A stretch of 64,000 nt of DNA from positions 14,420,536 through 14,484,535 of the forward strand of contig OZ035997.1 of assembly GCA_964035015.1 (NCBI GenBank), given 5' to 3'. The first letter of the stretch is position 1; each line of letters opens with the position of its first letter. A program made the translations under genes and the position numbers. This DNA is from Corallium rubrum (taxonomy: Eukaryota > Cnidaria > Anthozoa > Scleralcyonacea > Coralliidae). Below, piece by piece: positions 20,979 through 31,400 of this stretch. The notes beneath the pieces were generated by a model. That model was not told the origin of the DNA and did no database searches. It worked only from the letters and a program-made list of their open reading frames with translations.

Positions 20979-23900
20979 CATATTTGGAGTAGATAGGTCA
21001 ATTCACTATACCAAGGGGATACTTTAGGACATTATATAATTATATATGGAAATTTATCTGGCTCATTTGGTGACACTGATACATAAAACATCAACCACGA
21101 AAGGATCGTCTTTTTAGACACGCGCGTGTCTTATATAAAGAAAAATAACATAGGTGCCAAATGTGCGCATATACGCGCAACCAAATTCTAAATTTTGTGC
21201 ACCGCAATTTACGCACCGGACACATCTAATGCTACCGTTGTCGGCCTCTGTTTTTTAATTAATTGAAAAAAATTCCTTTCCACACTTCTTTTTCGCTGCA
21301 ATTTCTTGTCAACAGTTCTTTATTGACATCCTATAATACGACCTACACAGTATATGTATCCCCTGCGGTATGTCTATTATGAATTTTAGTCAAACGTATG
21401 AACGTTGGATATATATATCGTAATATATTTACTAGGCTATTATTATGTGTCAACGATGGAAAATGACAAAATGAAATTTGATAAAATTCAGAAGCTGAAA
21501 TACAAGAAGTGCAAATTCCTGTGAAAGATCAGTTCCAAACCGGAAAGAGGTGAGGCAATTTAAATAAAAGATATGACGCTTTGATTGGTTGATTGGTTTT
21601 AATTGTTTAGGAGGTAATGAATGGCTTTGCAGTCCTTCTGGTCAGCTCTTTACGACAGGAAGACAATTATTAGAGGACAATAAAACTAAAAAGTGACGTA
21701 AACATATAAGTTTGTATGCGTTCAGCAGCCGTCTTCATCGCGATAAAGTGACTAGTATCTACAGACAGCTTTGGGAATGTGATATATTATTTGAAAAGTT
21801 TCTTTGTTTTGTCAAAGCGGCTGTGGTGAGTACAACGTTTATTCTTCTAGTTGTGTAAATCGTTTCCGCTGTGTAAGAAATATTCGTTGACCGACGGTGA
21901 GCGCTGGTGATATTAGATTCAGAGTTTATTTACAAGTCAGTGAAGTGTGGTCTGTGATGGCGCACAACAGCAATCAATTTATAGTAGTTAGTTCGGGTTT
22001 GAAAGATAATAAAATTGATCGAATTTTAAGCCGAAAACCAAACATCCGAACGTTGGACTTTTATAATAATGGCAACAGCACAGGGTATACCTTTTTATAT
22101 GAAGAATAGTAGAATGATAGAGTAACTATTGATCTATATAGCACTAAGATTCTCAATATTGTAGCTAAATCTTATGCCCCCCAAACATAGTGACTAGCAC
22201 ATGAAAGAGTTTGTTCACAAGCCCAGTAACCCACTGAGCGTGATGAATTCACTGTGGCACACATGTCGCGTCATTCTCAATTTGACAAAAAAGTTGAAAC
22301 TCTTTATTAGTTACAACGTCTCAAGAGTTAAACAACAAGCGTGATACCGACGAGTGCTATAAAATCTTGCACTCATGATGCTCGTAAGCATTGTTGTTTC
22401 TCCCTTAACGTATAAATTTGGTGTTTTGCCAATGAAAAATTAATTTCTGCAGAGATGCTAATAAGTGATTTACATGTAACTATTGCTTAGTGAGCGTTAG
22501 TACCCACTTCCAAGTTTGTTGCCATTTAATATTCCTTTAATGCTAGAATATATGTATATAATGAAATATTTTGATATCGGGACATTTAGTATTGTTTACG
22601 TGGCCTTCTTTATCGTTCTTGCAGTCATCACAACATAATATAGTGTGATGCTAACAAGCACCTCTCATGAATTTGTCAAACAATATAGCCAGAATAATTA
22701 TGAAAGACTTTTTCAATGAACGTTGTATTAGCATTCATGCCAAAGCAGATGTCAATGTTATTACTCACTGCTTGGGTTTCTGAGCCAGAAAGCTGGGATT
22801 TATAGCGCCGTTCAGTTTGCTTATTTCTGTTTACTAAAAACAACTGACCACTTGCTTTCGTCGTAAAATCAACCAAAGCAGCTAAGTCGACGAAGCAATG
22901 TAAGACAAAATCTTGCCGTAGACACGGGAACATTTTGGGCTTTCGTAAATTACTTTGCGACATGTCAAGGCTATTTTAATAGTTGTGAAGAAAAATAAGG
23001 AGTTAATATTCTCATGATTGAAATACGCCTAAAGCATCTCTGGCGCCAGTCGGTTTTACTGTTTCTTAAGATTTCATTACCTATGAAATGAAATTTCATT
23101 ACCTCGTAAAAGAAACGATAGGCGCCAGCTGACTTTCACAAAAGGGGGAGCTCCGGAGTCTTGGGACCCGATGCTGTGAACAAAATAAATTAATTAGCAA
23201 TACGTGGCCCTGCATGCGATTTTTCAAATTCTTCAGACATTGTCAAAATACATCCTTCAACACCGGCAGACATTATGTCCATTAAAGAGTTTACATTGAT
23301 TATTGTGGGTAACCCAAATTCCGTGTGAACGGCAAAGTCTGAGTGACTGAGTCATGTTTTTCATCAGTGATAATCTTTCAGCAGTTGCCTACAGGGGCTT
23401 GGGAATTTAATCTCTCTATTCTTTTACCTTACAATAAGAATAACATGGTACCAAGATGATAATGAACTTACAGTGTAATAGTTTGATTGTTTCTTATTTT
23501 TTGAATGTATAATTTAATAACAATTCTGTGCCAGAAAATATCAAAACTCTAAGATTTTTTTATTTAGAGTTCTGTTTTGTTCTTTGTATTTTATTGCTCA
23601 AGATTTAACCCTCTTAACCCTCTGTGACACTTTGAAATTTATCCTAGCTAGTGGCCACTCAGTTAGTGCATTATGTTTGGCAAAGCTTCAAGATTCAAAG
23701 GATTGTAAAGTGAACACACCTACACACATATTTATTGTAGACAGGTAGACAGGCCACTGAGAGGGGGGACTAGGGGGGGGGGGGGGAGGGCAAGTTGCCC
23801 TGGGCTCCAACTTAAGAAAGGCTACTTAAAATGAGATTTGAATTTTTGATGTAAGAAAACATGAGGCCCAGAAAGCGACCAATTAAGAACACCTAGACAC

Positions 23901-24050
23901 CACCCTATGATGTGTGACCCTTAATGATGTGTGGGGGTGTGGCCCCCCAAATCAACCCATGTGACATCAACATGGCCCCAAATTGATAATTTGCTTCAGG
24001 CCCCACAATTTCTCTTGGTGGCCCGATTGTAAATGGCACTGAATAACAAA
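20979..24050. other. Stretch without a confirmed gene
   Basis: No domain or RNA was recognised. A short plus-strand frame beginning ATG at 21958 (MAHNSNQFIVVSSGLKDN ...) ends after 50 codons at 22107-22109 and could be a first exon or chance. A 23760-23790 G run and following G/C-rich text look like the end of a dispersed repeat. Small inverted words occur at 23040-23125 around ggcgcc. Confidence 0.45.
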
Positions 24051-24426
24051 CAGTTTAGTTTATTAGTATTATGATGTGAATATAATTGGCATGTACACTT
24101 GAGTAATGTATGCTGAATTTATATCTGATGGTGCAGGTAATACACTGATTTATTTTTCCAAAAGTGATATAGTTGTTTCTGTGCGGGTTATATACTATGC
24201 GGGTAATCGCCCAGAAAATACGGTAGTTCAATCTACAGATGTGTTTCACTGTACTATGTACAGCTCATCAGTGTAGCTTGGAACAATCTAGATGTGAGAC
24301 ACCATGTATATATACCCAAGCAATTGCTGGTGATAATGACAACTCCGTATTTTCTGGGCGATAACCTGCGGGTTATCTCTTAATTTTGCTAGGAAACATA
24401 ATTAGTGTGGGTAATAGGGTGGTGCG

Positions 24427-24514
24427 TACCCTGGTCCCAGAGGTCCTACACCACCCACTCCCCCCGAGCATTTCGGGGGGGAGCGGGCGGTGTAGGACCT
24501 CTGGGACCAGGGTA
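24427..24514. repeat. Strong 39-bp-arm hairpin
   Basis: taccctggtcccagaggtcc continues to a C run and pairs with 24475-24514, with two mismatches, across a loop of about 9 nt. GC-rich in an AT-rich neighbourhood. Confidence 0.85.
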
Positions 24515-24630
24515 GGTGGTGCGGGTAATCTGTTGAATTCTTAAGACGACGCCATCACGGAGACCAAGGATTCTACTTTCATCTTTCAACTACTGGTACT
24601 GTACTTTTTTTAAATTTTGTGGTCCCAAAC

Positions 24631-24774
24631 CAAGGGAGCATGGCAGACTGACCTGTATTTCTTCTTCTTTATACGCTAATGATATATACCACATTAAAAA
24701 TGGCTGAATATTTATGAAGGAATGCCGAACAAAGAAGAAATACAAGTCAGTCTGGCGTGTAGCGTGCTCCCTTG
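24631..24774. mobile_element. Small foldback MITE, CAAGGGAGC family
   Basis: Inverted ends CAAGGGAGCATGGCAGACTG and the related CAAGGGAGCACGC... on the other strand. A 7-bp target duplication, cccaaac, lies at 24624-24630 and 24775-24781. Same ends and duplication length as the larger foldback element at 10144-10615. Non-coding. Confidence 0.88.
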
Positions 24775-25117
24775 CCCAAACCTATTATTAGCAGCTGCAG
24801 GTTATCTGATGGTGCGGGTAATATATGGTAGTGCACACATCTAGAGAGCATGGGGTGGTATAGGGCCAGAGTGCTCAAACTGCCACAAGGGGAGTGAGCA
24901 TATATATATATATATATATACAGTACACTGTATCTTGTTTTTCCTCGTGCCTGAAATACATGCAAAGGAGCATGCCAGACTGACTTGTACCATATTTTCT
25001 GGGCAATAACCCACACAGTGTATAACCTGCACAGCAACAAAAATGTCACTTTGGGAAAAATGGTGTATTACTCGCACCATCGGATAACCCGCAGCTGCTA
25101 ATTAATAATAGGTTTGA

Positions 25118-25360
25118 GTAAGGGAGCACACCAGACTGACTTGTATTTCTTCTTTGTTCAGCGTTCCTTCATTTATATTCAGCCATTTTGAATAATGCGG
25201 TAAAAATCATTAGCATATTGCAGGTGTGGGCTACGAGGCCGAAAGAAAGCCAAGTGCATTCCAAAAATGAAATAACCAGGCTCGTAGCCTGCATCTGCAA
25301 TACACTAATGAATATACCGCATTATTCAAAATGGCTGAATATAAATGAAGGAACACAAGG
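25118..25360. mobile_element. Related inverted-repeat element, incomplete
   Basis: The left end aagggagcacaccagactga resembles the CAAGGGAGC family. The inner arms (attcagccattttgaataat and its complement near 25320-25340) fold back on each other. The right end is diverged or lost. Confidence 0.6.
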
Positions 25361-25491
25361 AACACACTAATTATGTTTCTTAGCAAAATTAAGAGATAAC
25401 CCATGGGTTATCGCCCAGAAAATACGGTATATATATATATATATATATAATTGAAATATAGTAAGGATAGATATACTGCCAAAACAGAGAA

Positions 25492-25567
25492 CGTAGGAGT
25501 CTAACGTTTCGAGCGAAGGCCCTTCATCAGAGAGATGTGGATATTGTATTGTCACTTGGTAACATCT
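25492..25567 (-). ncRNA. Hammerhead-ribozyme-like core (Penelope-type repeat)
   Basis: The minus strand reads CTGATGA (25530-25524), then A, then a 4-bp stem GGGC/GCTC closed by a CTTC loop (25522-25511), then GAAAC (25510-25506). This is the conserved hammerhead core, with a valid stem II. A possible stem III is CGT/ACG (25506-25504 with 25494-25492), and a possible stem I is AGATGT/ACATCT (25567-25562 with 25538-25533). I cannot make all stems fit one standard topology. Hammerheads in this sequence form are known in Penelope-like retroelements of animals. No reverse transcriptase is seen nearby, so this would be a terminal-repeat remnant. Confidence 0.45.
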
Positions 25568-25599
25568 AATGTGTATGTATGACAAATGCTTTTTAAGGA

Positions 25600-28337
25600 A
25601 TTTGAATTTGAACTTGTTATGTTATAAAATGTTTTTTTATCACACTTTTAATATCTCACCACAGTTGAAGGTTGCCATCTTGGAGGTCAGAGAAGTGGCC
25701 TCCAAAATAAGCTGTTAGAGGCACCAACCTACAGCTTTTTTTTGTCAACCCTAACTACTGTATGTACAGTATACATGTAGCTACTGTACGAGAATGAGAA
25801 GTTAGTTTTTGATACCATTTTCCAATGAAATACAATATAATTTGACTTAAACTAATTTTCTTCCATTTAGTCAAATAAAATGTAACATGAAACTTGACCT
25901 ACACCCTGTGCACAGGCTACCTACACCTGACTAGCACAGTAAATTATGCAATGTCAGAACTTTTACTGTAAAAGAGCCTGGGTACGAGGTTGGTTCAGAA
26001 CATGTTCAAAATTTAAACGTTTTGAAATTGACACTGGGATTGGCGATACGTGATTGGCTAAGAGCACAAACAATAAACATGTATGTATCGATGGGAAACA
26101 CAGTGGTGTAACTCCTATAGGCGCTGCCCAGCTAGAGCCGGGGACAAGGGGTCCCTGAACCAGGATGTTGGATGTCCTTATGGGGATTCCGACATTCTGT
26201 CATTTTCACGTATTTATTGGGAAATCATGAGTTGTTGTTGAACATTAGGGGTGGCAAGAAAGCTTGCAATTGAGGGAATAATTGATGAAGGTTGGATAAA
26301 CTTAAGATTTAGGTTAGTTTGTTTTGTTTTGTTTTGTTTGTAAATAAATCTGTGTTTATATTGTAAGGTGAGTTTTCAACAATGTAGTTACCTGATTAGG
26401 GTATTTTTGTCAGTGACTATAATATTATCCTGCTGGTACCAACGGGTTGATAATTTTTTTTTACAATCCAACAGATGTTTGATACATATAATGATGAATT
26501 TCCCCTTGTTATACCGATTAAGTTTTTGGGAAATTCCTCACAGAAATCGCTGAAAATGCACTTCTGGGGCATGTGAAATGCAATTTTGGGGTTTCGCGCC
26601 CTAGGTACCCCATGGCCTGGGGGGAGGGGGGTGCTTTTCAGTTCGGGCCAGGGGAAACATAATTTGTTTCTATGGAAAACCTTTATGTTTGACATTGAAA
26701 TAGAACATGTTTTGATGAGTGGTGTTTCCACTTAGGTGCAAGTGACTGTAGCTTCAGCTTTAGAGTTTTGCCTCTCTCTTTTAACTAGGTTAACTTCAAC
26801 ATACATATTTTGAAAGTAACTTTAAGATAGCTCTTATGTACTGTATATGCAGAAAGTATGTGCAAACAAAAATAAATAGCTATGATCATTTAAGCAACAT
26901 TAAATATATGCAAATCAGCTGCTTGATGTGTTTTTATTATATGGATGGTTACATGTAATAATCGCTTACAAGTGGGTGTACTATATGCCATGAAATACTG
27001 TCAGTAAAAGCTAAACCCCTGAAGGGCTTATTTAATTTGAGTTATTTAACTAGTGAGTATAATGGACATATTGTAATTGCTCATCACTTGTTAACCCTTT
27101 GATCGAAACTCAGTGTTGACTGGTTAATAAATGTAATTTTTGTGTGGTTGTAGTATTCAGAATGGGAGAGGGCCAGAGAGTTAGACAATAACCTTTTCTT
27201 TGACCCAGTCAGGTCATCAAAACAGCTTTCATAGGATTTGCACCCTAAAATTGATTTCTGTCATCAGAAAATGCAGTTCAAATTTTCCGAGCTCTCAACC
27301 CCCCTGTATATCAAGAGGTCGAAAATTTGAACCCCCATCATTTTCTGATAGTTTGACATCTAGTCAACTCATAAAAGAAAAAAAAATCAAACAGCATGTC
27401 ACACAAAGGCTTTCGACCTGTTTCTCTAATAAGGGTATAAAGCTCAGCGTTTTCTCTGTAGGGTTCTTCCACTCTTTGGTAAAGCTCTGCTGTTACTTTG
27501 CTTTCCCATCCTTTTTCGTGAAAGTTTTTCTCTTTCTTCGTGACGCTTTAAAAGTTTCGAAACAGCACACTGTGTAACAGTCTTTCATCCATTCATCTTC
27601 CAAGGCACAACTAATTTCAGTATCAAACATCTTGCCCGAATGTATTTTATTGACTTTTATTTTAAACTCAAATTTGTTTTGATTATCAATTCATTTTACT
27701 TTTATTTTGTTTTTAATTTCACTTTACTTTTATTTTAATTTTAGATTAACTTTACATTTAAATCTATTTTATACTTTGATTTATTTTTTAAAGAAAATAA
27801 AAGTATATTTTTGATGAAATTTTTGAGTGACAACGTTAGGCTACCATACGAGAGTATTCAACTGGTCATACTATACGCGATCACGGTTTCAATGAAACTT
27901 GATCGCTTTTGAGTAAAACGCGATCGCGTTTTGGTGGTTTGGGGGAACGGCGATTCCCCAAACCGCGACTAAAATCCCAGCGCGATTGCTATCGCGTCAC
28001 GCTTCACAAATCGCGGCTCGATCGCGCTTGCCTAAACGCGAATTCAAACGCGATTGCGTTGGCGGAGCGTGACAAACTTTTCGTCTGTACTGTACTTCAG
28101 ACCCCCTATATTTTTTCTGTACCTTCGGCACTTGGAACCCCCCCTCCCCCAAGTTTTTGCCCTCTGCTACAGCACTGCTTGCAATTAACAGATCTCTGTG
28201 ATTTGTTTCTCTACATGTTATCATATGGTCAAATGGCCTTGGGGGATTTGGGTAGTGAGCTCTTTTTAGTCCAAGTAAGATATTTTTTTTTAAGGGTAGC
28301 CTTCTACAATCTTTTTCTTAAATCTTTTGCATGTAGG
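25600..28337. other. Upstream flank of the Robo gene
   Basis: No separate gene was recognised. 26095-26660 holds repeat-like text (cagtggtgtaactcctatag at 26101 resembles a hAT end). 27200-27360 has a loose inverted pair around gatttctgtcatcagaaaat. 27860-28070 is unusually rich in GATCGCG words and CpG. The first coding exon of Robo follows. A promoter could lie here, but no TATA or initiator is convincing. Confidence 0.4.
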
Positions 28338-28341
28338 TGAA

Positions 28342-28417
28342 ATGGTTAGGATGCTATGGACGGTGTTGTTATTGAACTGTTTCTTGGGAAATGTTTTTGT
28401 TCGAGGTTCAAATGAAG
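28342..28417 (+). CDS. robo: Robo exon 1: signal peptide
   Basis: The ATG at 28342 (context gtgaaATGg) opens MVRMLWTVLLLNCFLGNVFV, a good secretory signal: basic start, hydrophobic core, small residue before cleavage near Gly22. It ends in phase 1 before gtactg. A pyrimidine-rich stretch ending in gcatgtag immediately upstream (to 28337) looks like a splice acceptor, so a non-coding exon probably lies upstream. Confidence 0.8.
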
Positions 28418-31400
28418 GTACTGTTTTAGTGCAGGAGCGTCGGAAGCGAGGGGCCCTGCCCCCCACTTTTTTTTTGGGGGTGGGGGGGCAGAATATGTTT
28501 GCCCCCCCCCCCCCACTTTTTAACAAGGCCAGTAACAAACAAGGCCAGTAATGAAAGTTGTGATTAACAAAATCACTAACCCTAGCTAACCCATGACTTT
28601 GAATAAAGATATAATAAAGAAATTTTAATGCAAATATTCAATGTCTGGAAAAGTGTTGTCTTTTGAGTATTTATGACGTTTTTGGACCTTCAATGAAATC
28701 CTTGTCCAAAAGTGCAGGAAATGGCATTTCAGAGACTCTAGATTTCAAAATTCCCCAGGGGAGCATGCACCCGGACCCCCCTAAAAATTTCCAGCTCCCC
28801 CACTTTTAGTGTCGCTCTGACGCCACTGTTTTAGTATACTGTATGTACAGTATTGTACTGTACTGTATGTAAATGTGAGGTGATGGGATGTGATGTACAG
28901 TATTTATTTTAGTGAAACATGTTTGTGTAACTTTTTTTTGTATACAGTTGAAGTTCTCCTTGTGACCACTCTTTTAAGTGACCACTCTTTCACAACAACT
29001 ACCTTTGTAACTCTTTAAGTGACCACTCCTTCACAACAAACTAGACTTTTTCTTTGTTTTGAGCTTTCCTAAACGACCAGCTCTGGTTTCTTAAGAGAGC
29101 TTTAATCGTTCATGTCATTTTTGACAGTAATGCTGATTGTATAAAGTGCCTATAAACTCAAATAAGATATTACTTGATATGGATTTTATGTAACATGAAT
29201 AGTTGAATGCCAAAATATTTTCTGACTTGAACTTCTATTTGTTGTTATATTCGGGTTTGTATTCCAAAAATGTTAATGAGGATGACGTCAATGTAGGGAT
29301 TTGTGTTTTTTTTCTTCTTTTTTATGATAAACCACTTGAAGATTTTAATGAAAAAACTGATAAAATATAGAATATACTATTTAAATTGGGTAATATTTCT
29401 GCTGTAACGGAACACTGCGTATGCAAATTATGCCTACATAGACGTCATCCTCATTACCATTTTGAAAATACAAACCTCAATATAACAACAAATAAAAGTT
29501 CAGATCAAAAAATATTTTGGCATTCAACTATACACATCAAATAGAATCCACATACAGTAAATACCATATTTGGGTCTTAAAAATTTTTTTATAGTTAATA
29601 ACTATATATTAATTTTAAATGTACATGACTTTAGTTTCACTCTGCATGCACCTGCATGAATGGAGTTGAAAACAAAGTACTGTACATAGATGTCATTCAA
29701 AAATAATATTATATATACTGTGTTGTACTATACTGTGTTGTACTGTTTTGTCGTGCACTGCACTGCTACAAACTTGATTATCATGCATGACTGTTATATT
29801 ATACATGTAGTTAGTGGAGGGGACTGGTTTAGAAACCCATTGTCTTTCAAGATGACATAATAGTGATGTACTGATGTTAGCGAACTAGATTCTACAGACA
29901 CACAAATTAAACCAGAACGTTCTTATTGGTCGATTGCTTTGTTTTACATAAAAAAATACAATGAGTGCATTGACCATGAAACCAAAACATAGAACAATAT
30001 AATAAGGTATATGCTTCCAGGTATATACCTTAACTGCATGACTATGGTTATATTATTATATCTTGTTGTATAATTTCTTTAGCACCTGTAATAACCACAC
30101 AACCATCAAATAAGGTTGCTGCAAAGGGAGCTATTACTGAACTTGTATGTGGTGCAAAGGGATCTCCTGTTCTTCAATTTAAATGGTTTCATAATGGAAA
30201 ACCTATCATGAGCACGGGCCGACAGCAAATTACTAGTAATGGCAACTTATATTTTTCCCGCGTTGTGCATTCGAAGAAGAAAGGATATTCAGATTTTGGA
30301 AGTTATTATTGTTCTGTGACTAATGACTATGGTACAGTTCAAAGTAAAGTTGTCAATCTAACTATGGGATGTAAGTAAAGACGTATGATTAGAAGTATAT
30401 GTACATTTGATTACTTCATTGGTAAATGCAGCGTACGGTTATTATTCACGAGTTGTGATTTATTATAAAACGAAGGAGCGAAGTGTCAGCAAGTGAGTTT
30501 TATGACTTACAACAGAATAAAATTGTACAAAGCATTGTCATGTATCATTAAGTATTTTATTTATTATTTAAGTACTAAGATTGGTTAAGAACCAACATGC
30601 ATGGTCAGGTGATGTGTGAAATTTTTTAAATATCAAGTTGTCGCCAACGTAAATACTTCACGGCACACTTTCTTTTTAAAAGTGTGCATTCTTTACAATA
30701 TAAATAATCTTAAGGTTACATTAGATGATGAGGGTATGTTTTGGTGGTTTTGGGATATTGACTAGTGCGCAGCGGATTTTAGCGGTATGTATCTCAAATT
30801 TCCAGGAAGGAAAGACAAACAATTGCTGATTGTGAAAATATAAATTTGATGAGTATTCGTTTCAAACTTTACCTATTATTAACGAGTTAACGAAAATACA
30901 CACACTCCAGGAATTTTCCTGCATACCATATTTTCAATCTTGAATAGTAATTGCACAAAACCGTGTGCGCTTGTTTTCAGAGTTGGAAAAAACTGCGGGT
31001 ATGCGGATACCACCCGGAGGAAGGTTTACTTTAGTGAGGAAGGTTTAAAGTGAAAACACGTGAAACAACACATTTGGTAATCTGAGAAAGTTACAACTGA
31101 CCAAGCAAGGTGTCGAGAAGAAAAGCGATTTGCAGCAAAACATTGGCTAACCAACAATATGCAGCACTGGCAGTGGCAGCGGTTACATGTGTGAGACATG
31201 TACGCTGATGTCTGCTGTGATGTCTGTATTTTCCCAGCAGTCGAGGGTAGTTAGTAGGCTGTCAGTCAGCAGCGGTCAGTTATTAGTAGCTATTGTAGTA
31301 TGCCAAAGCTTACCTATATAGGAAAACCTAGAAAACCAAGGTACTGTAAAAGTCACGCAGTATTTATGAACGTTGCAAAACACAAAATTCTCGCTATATA

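Larger units (their letters stand above)
24150..25440. repeat. Cluster of nested small repeats
   Basis: The word cgcccagaaaatacgg (or its complement) occurs at about 24208, 24345, 24995 and 25405, always next to gggttat/ataaccc words. CAAGGGAGC-family ends occur at 24631, 24766, 24974 and 25118. No coding content. Confidence 0.7.
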
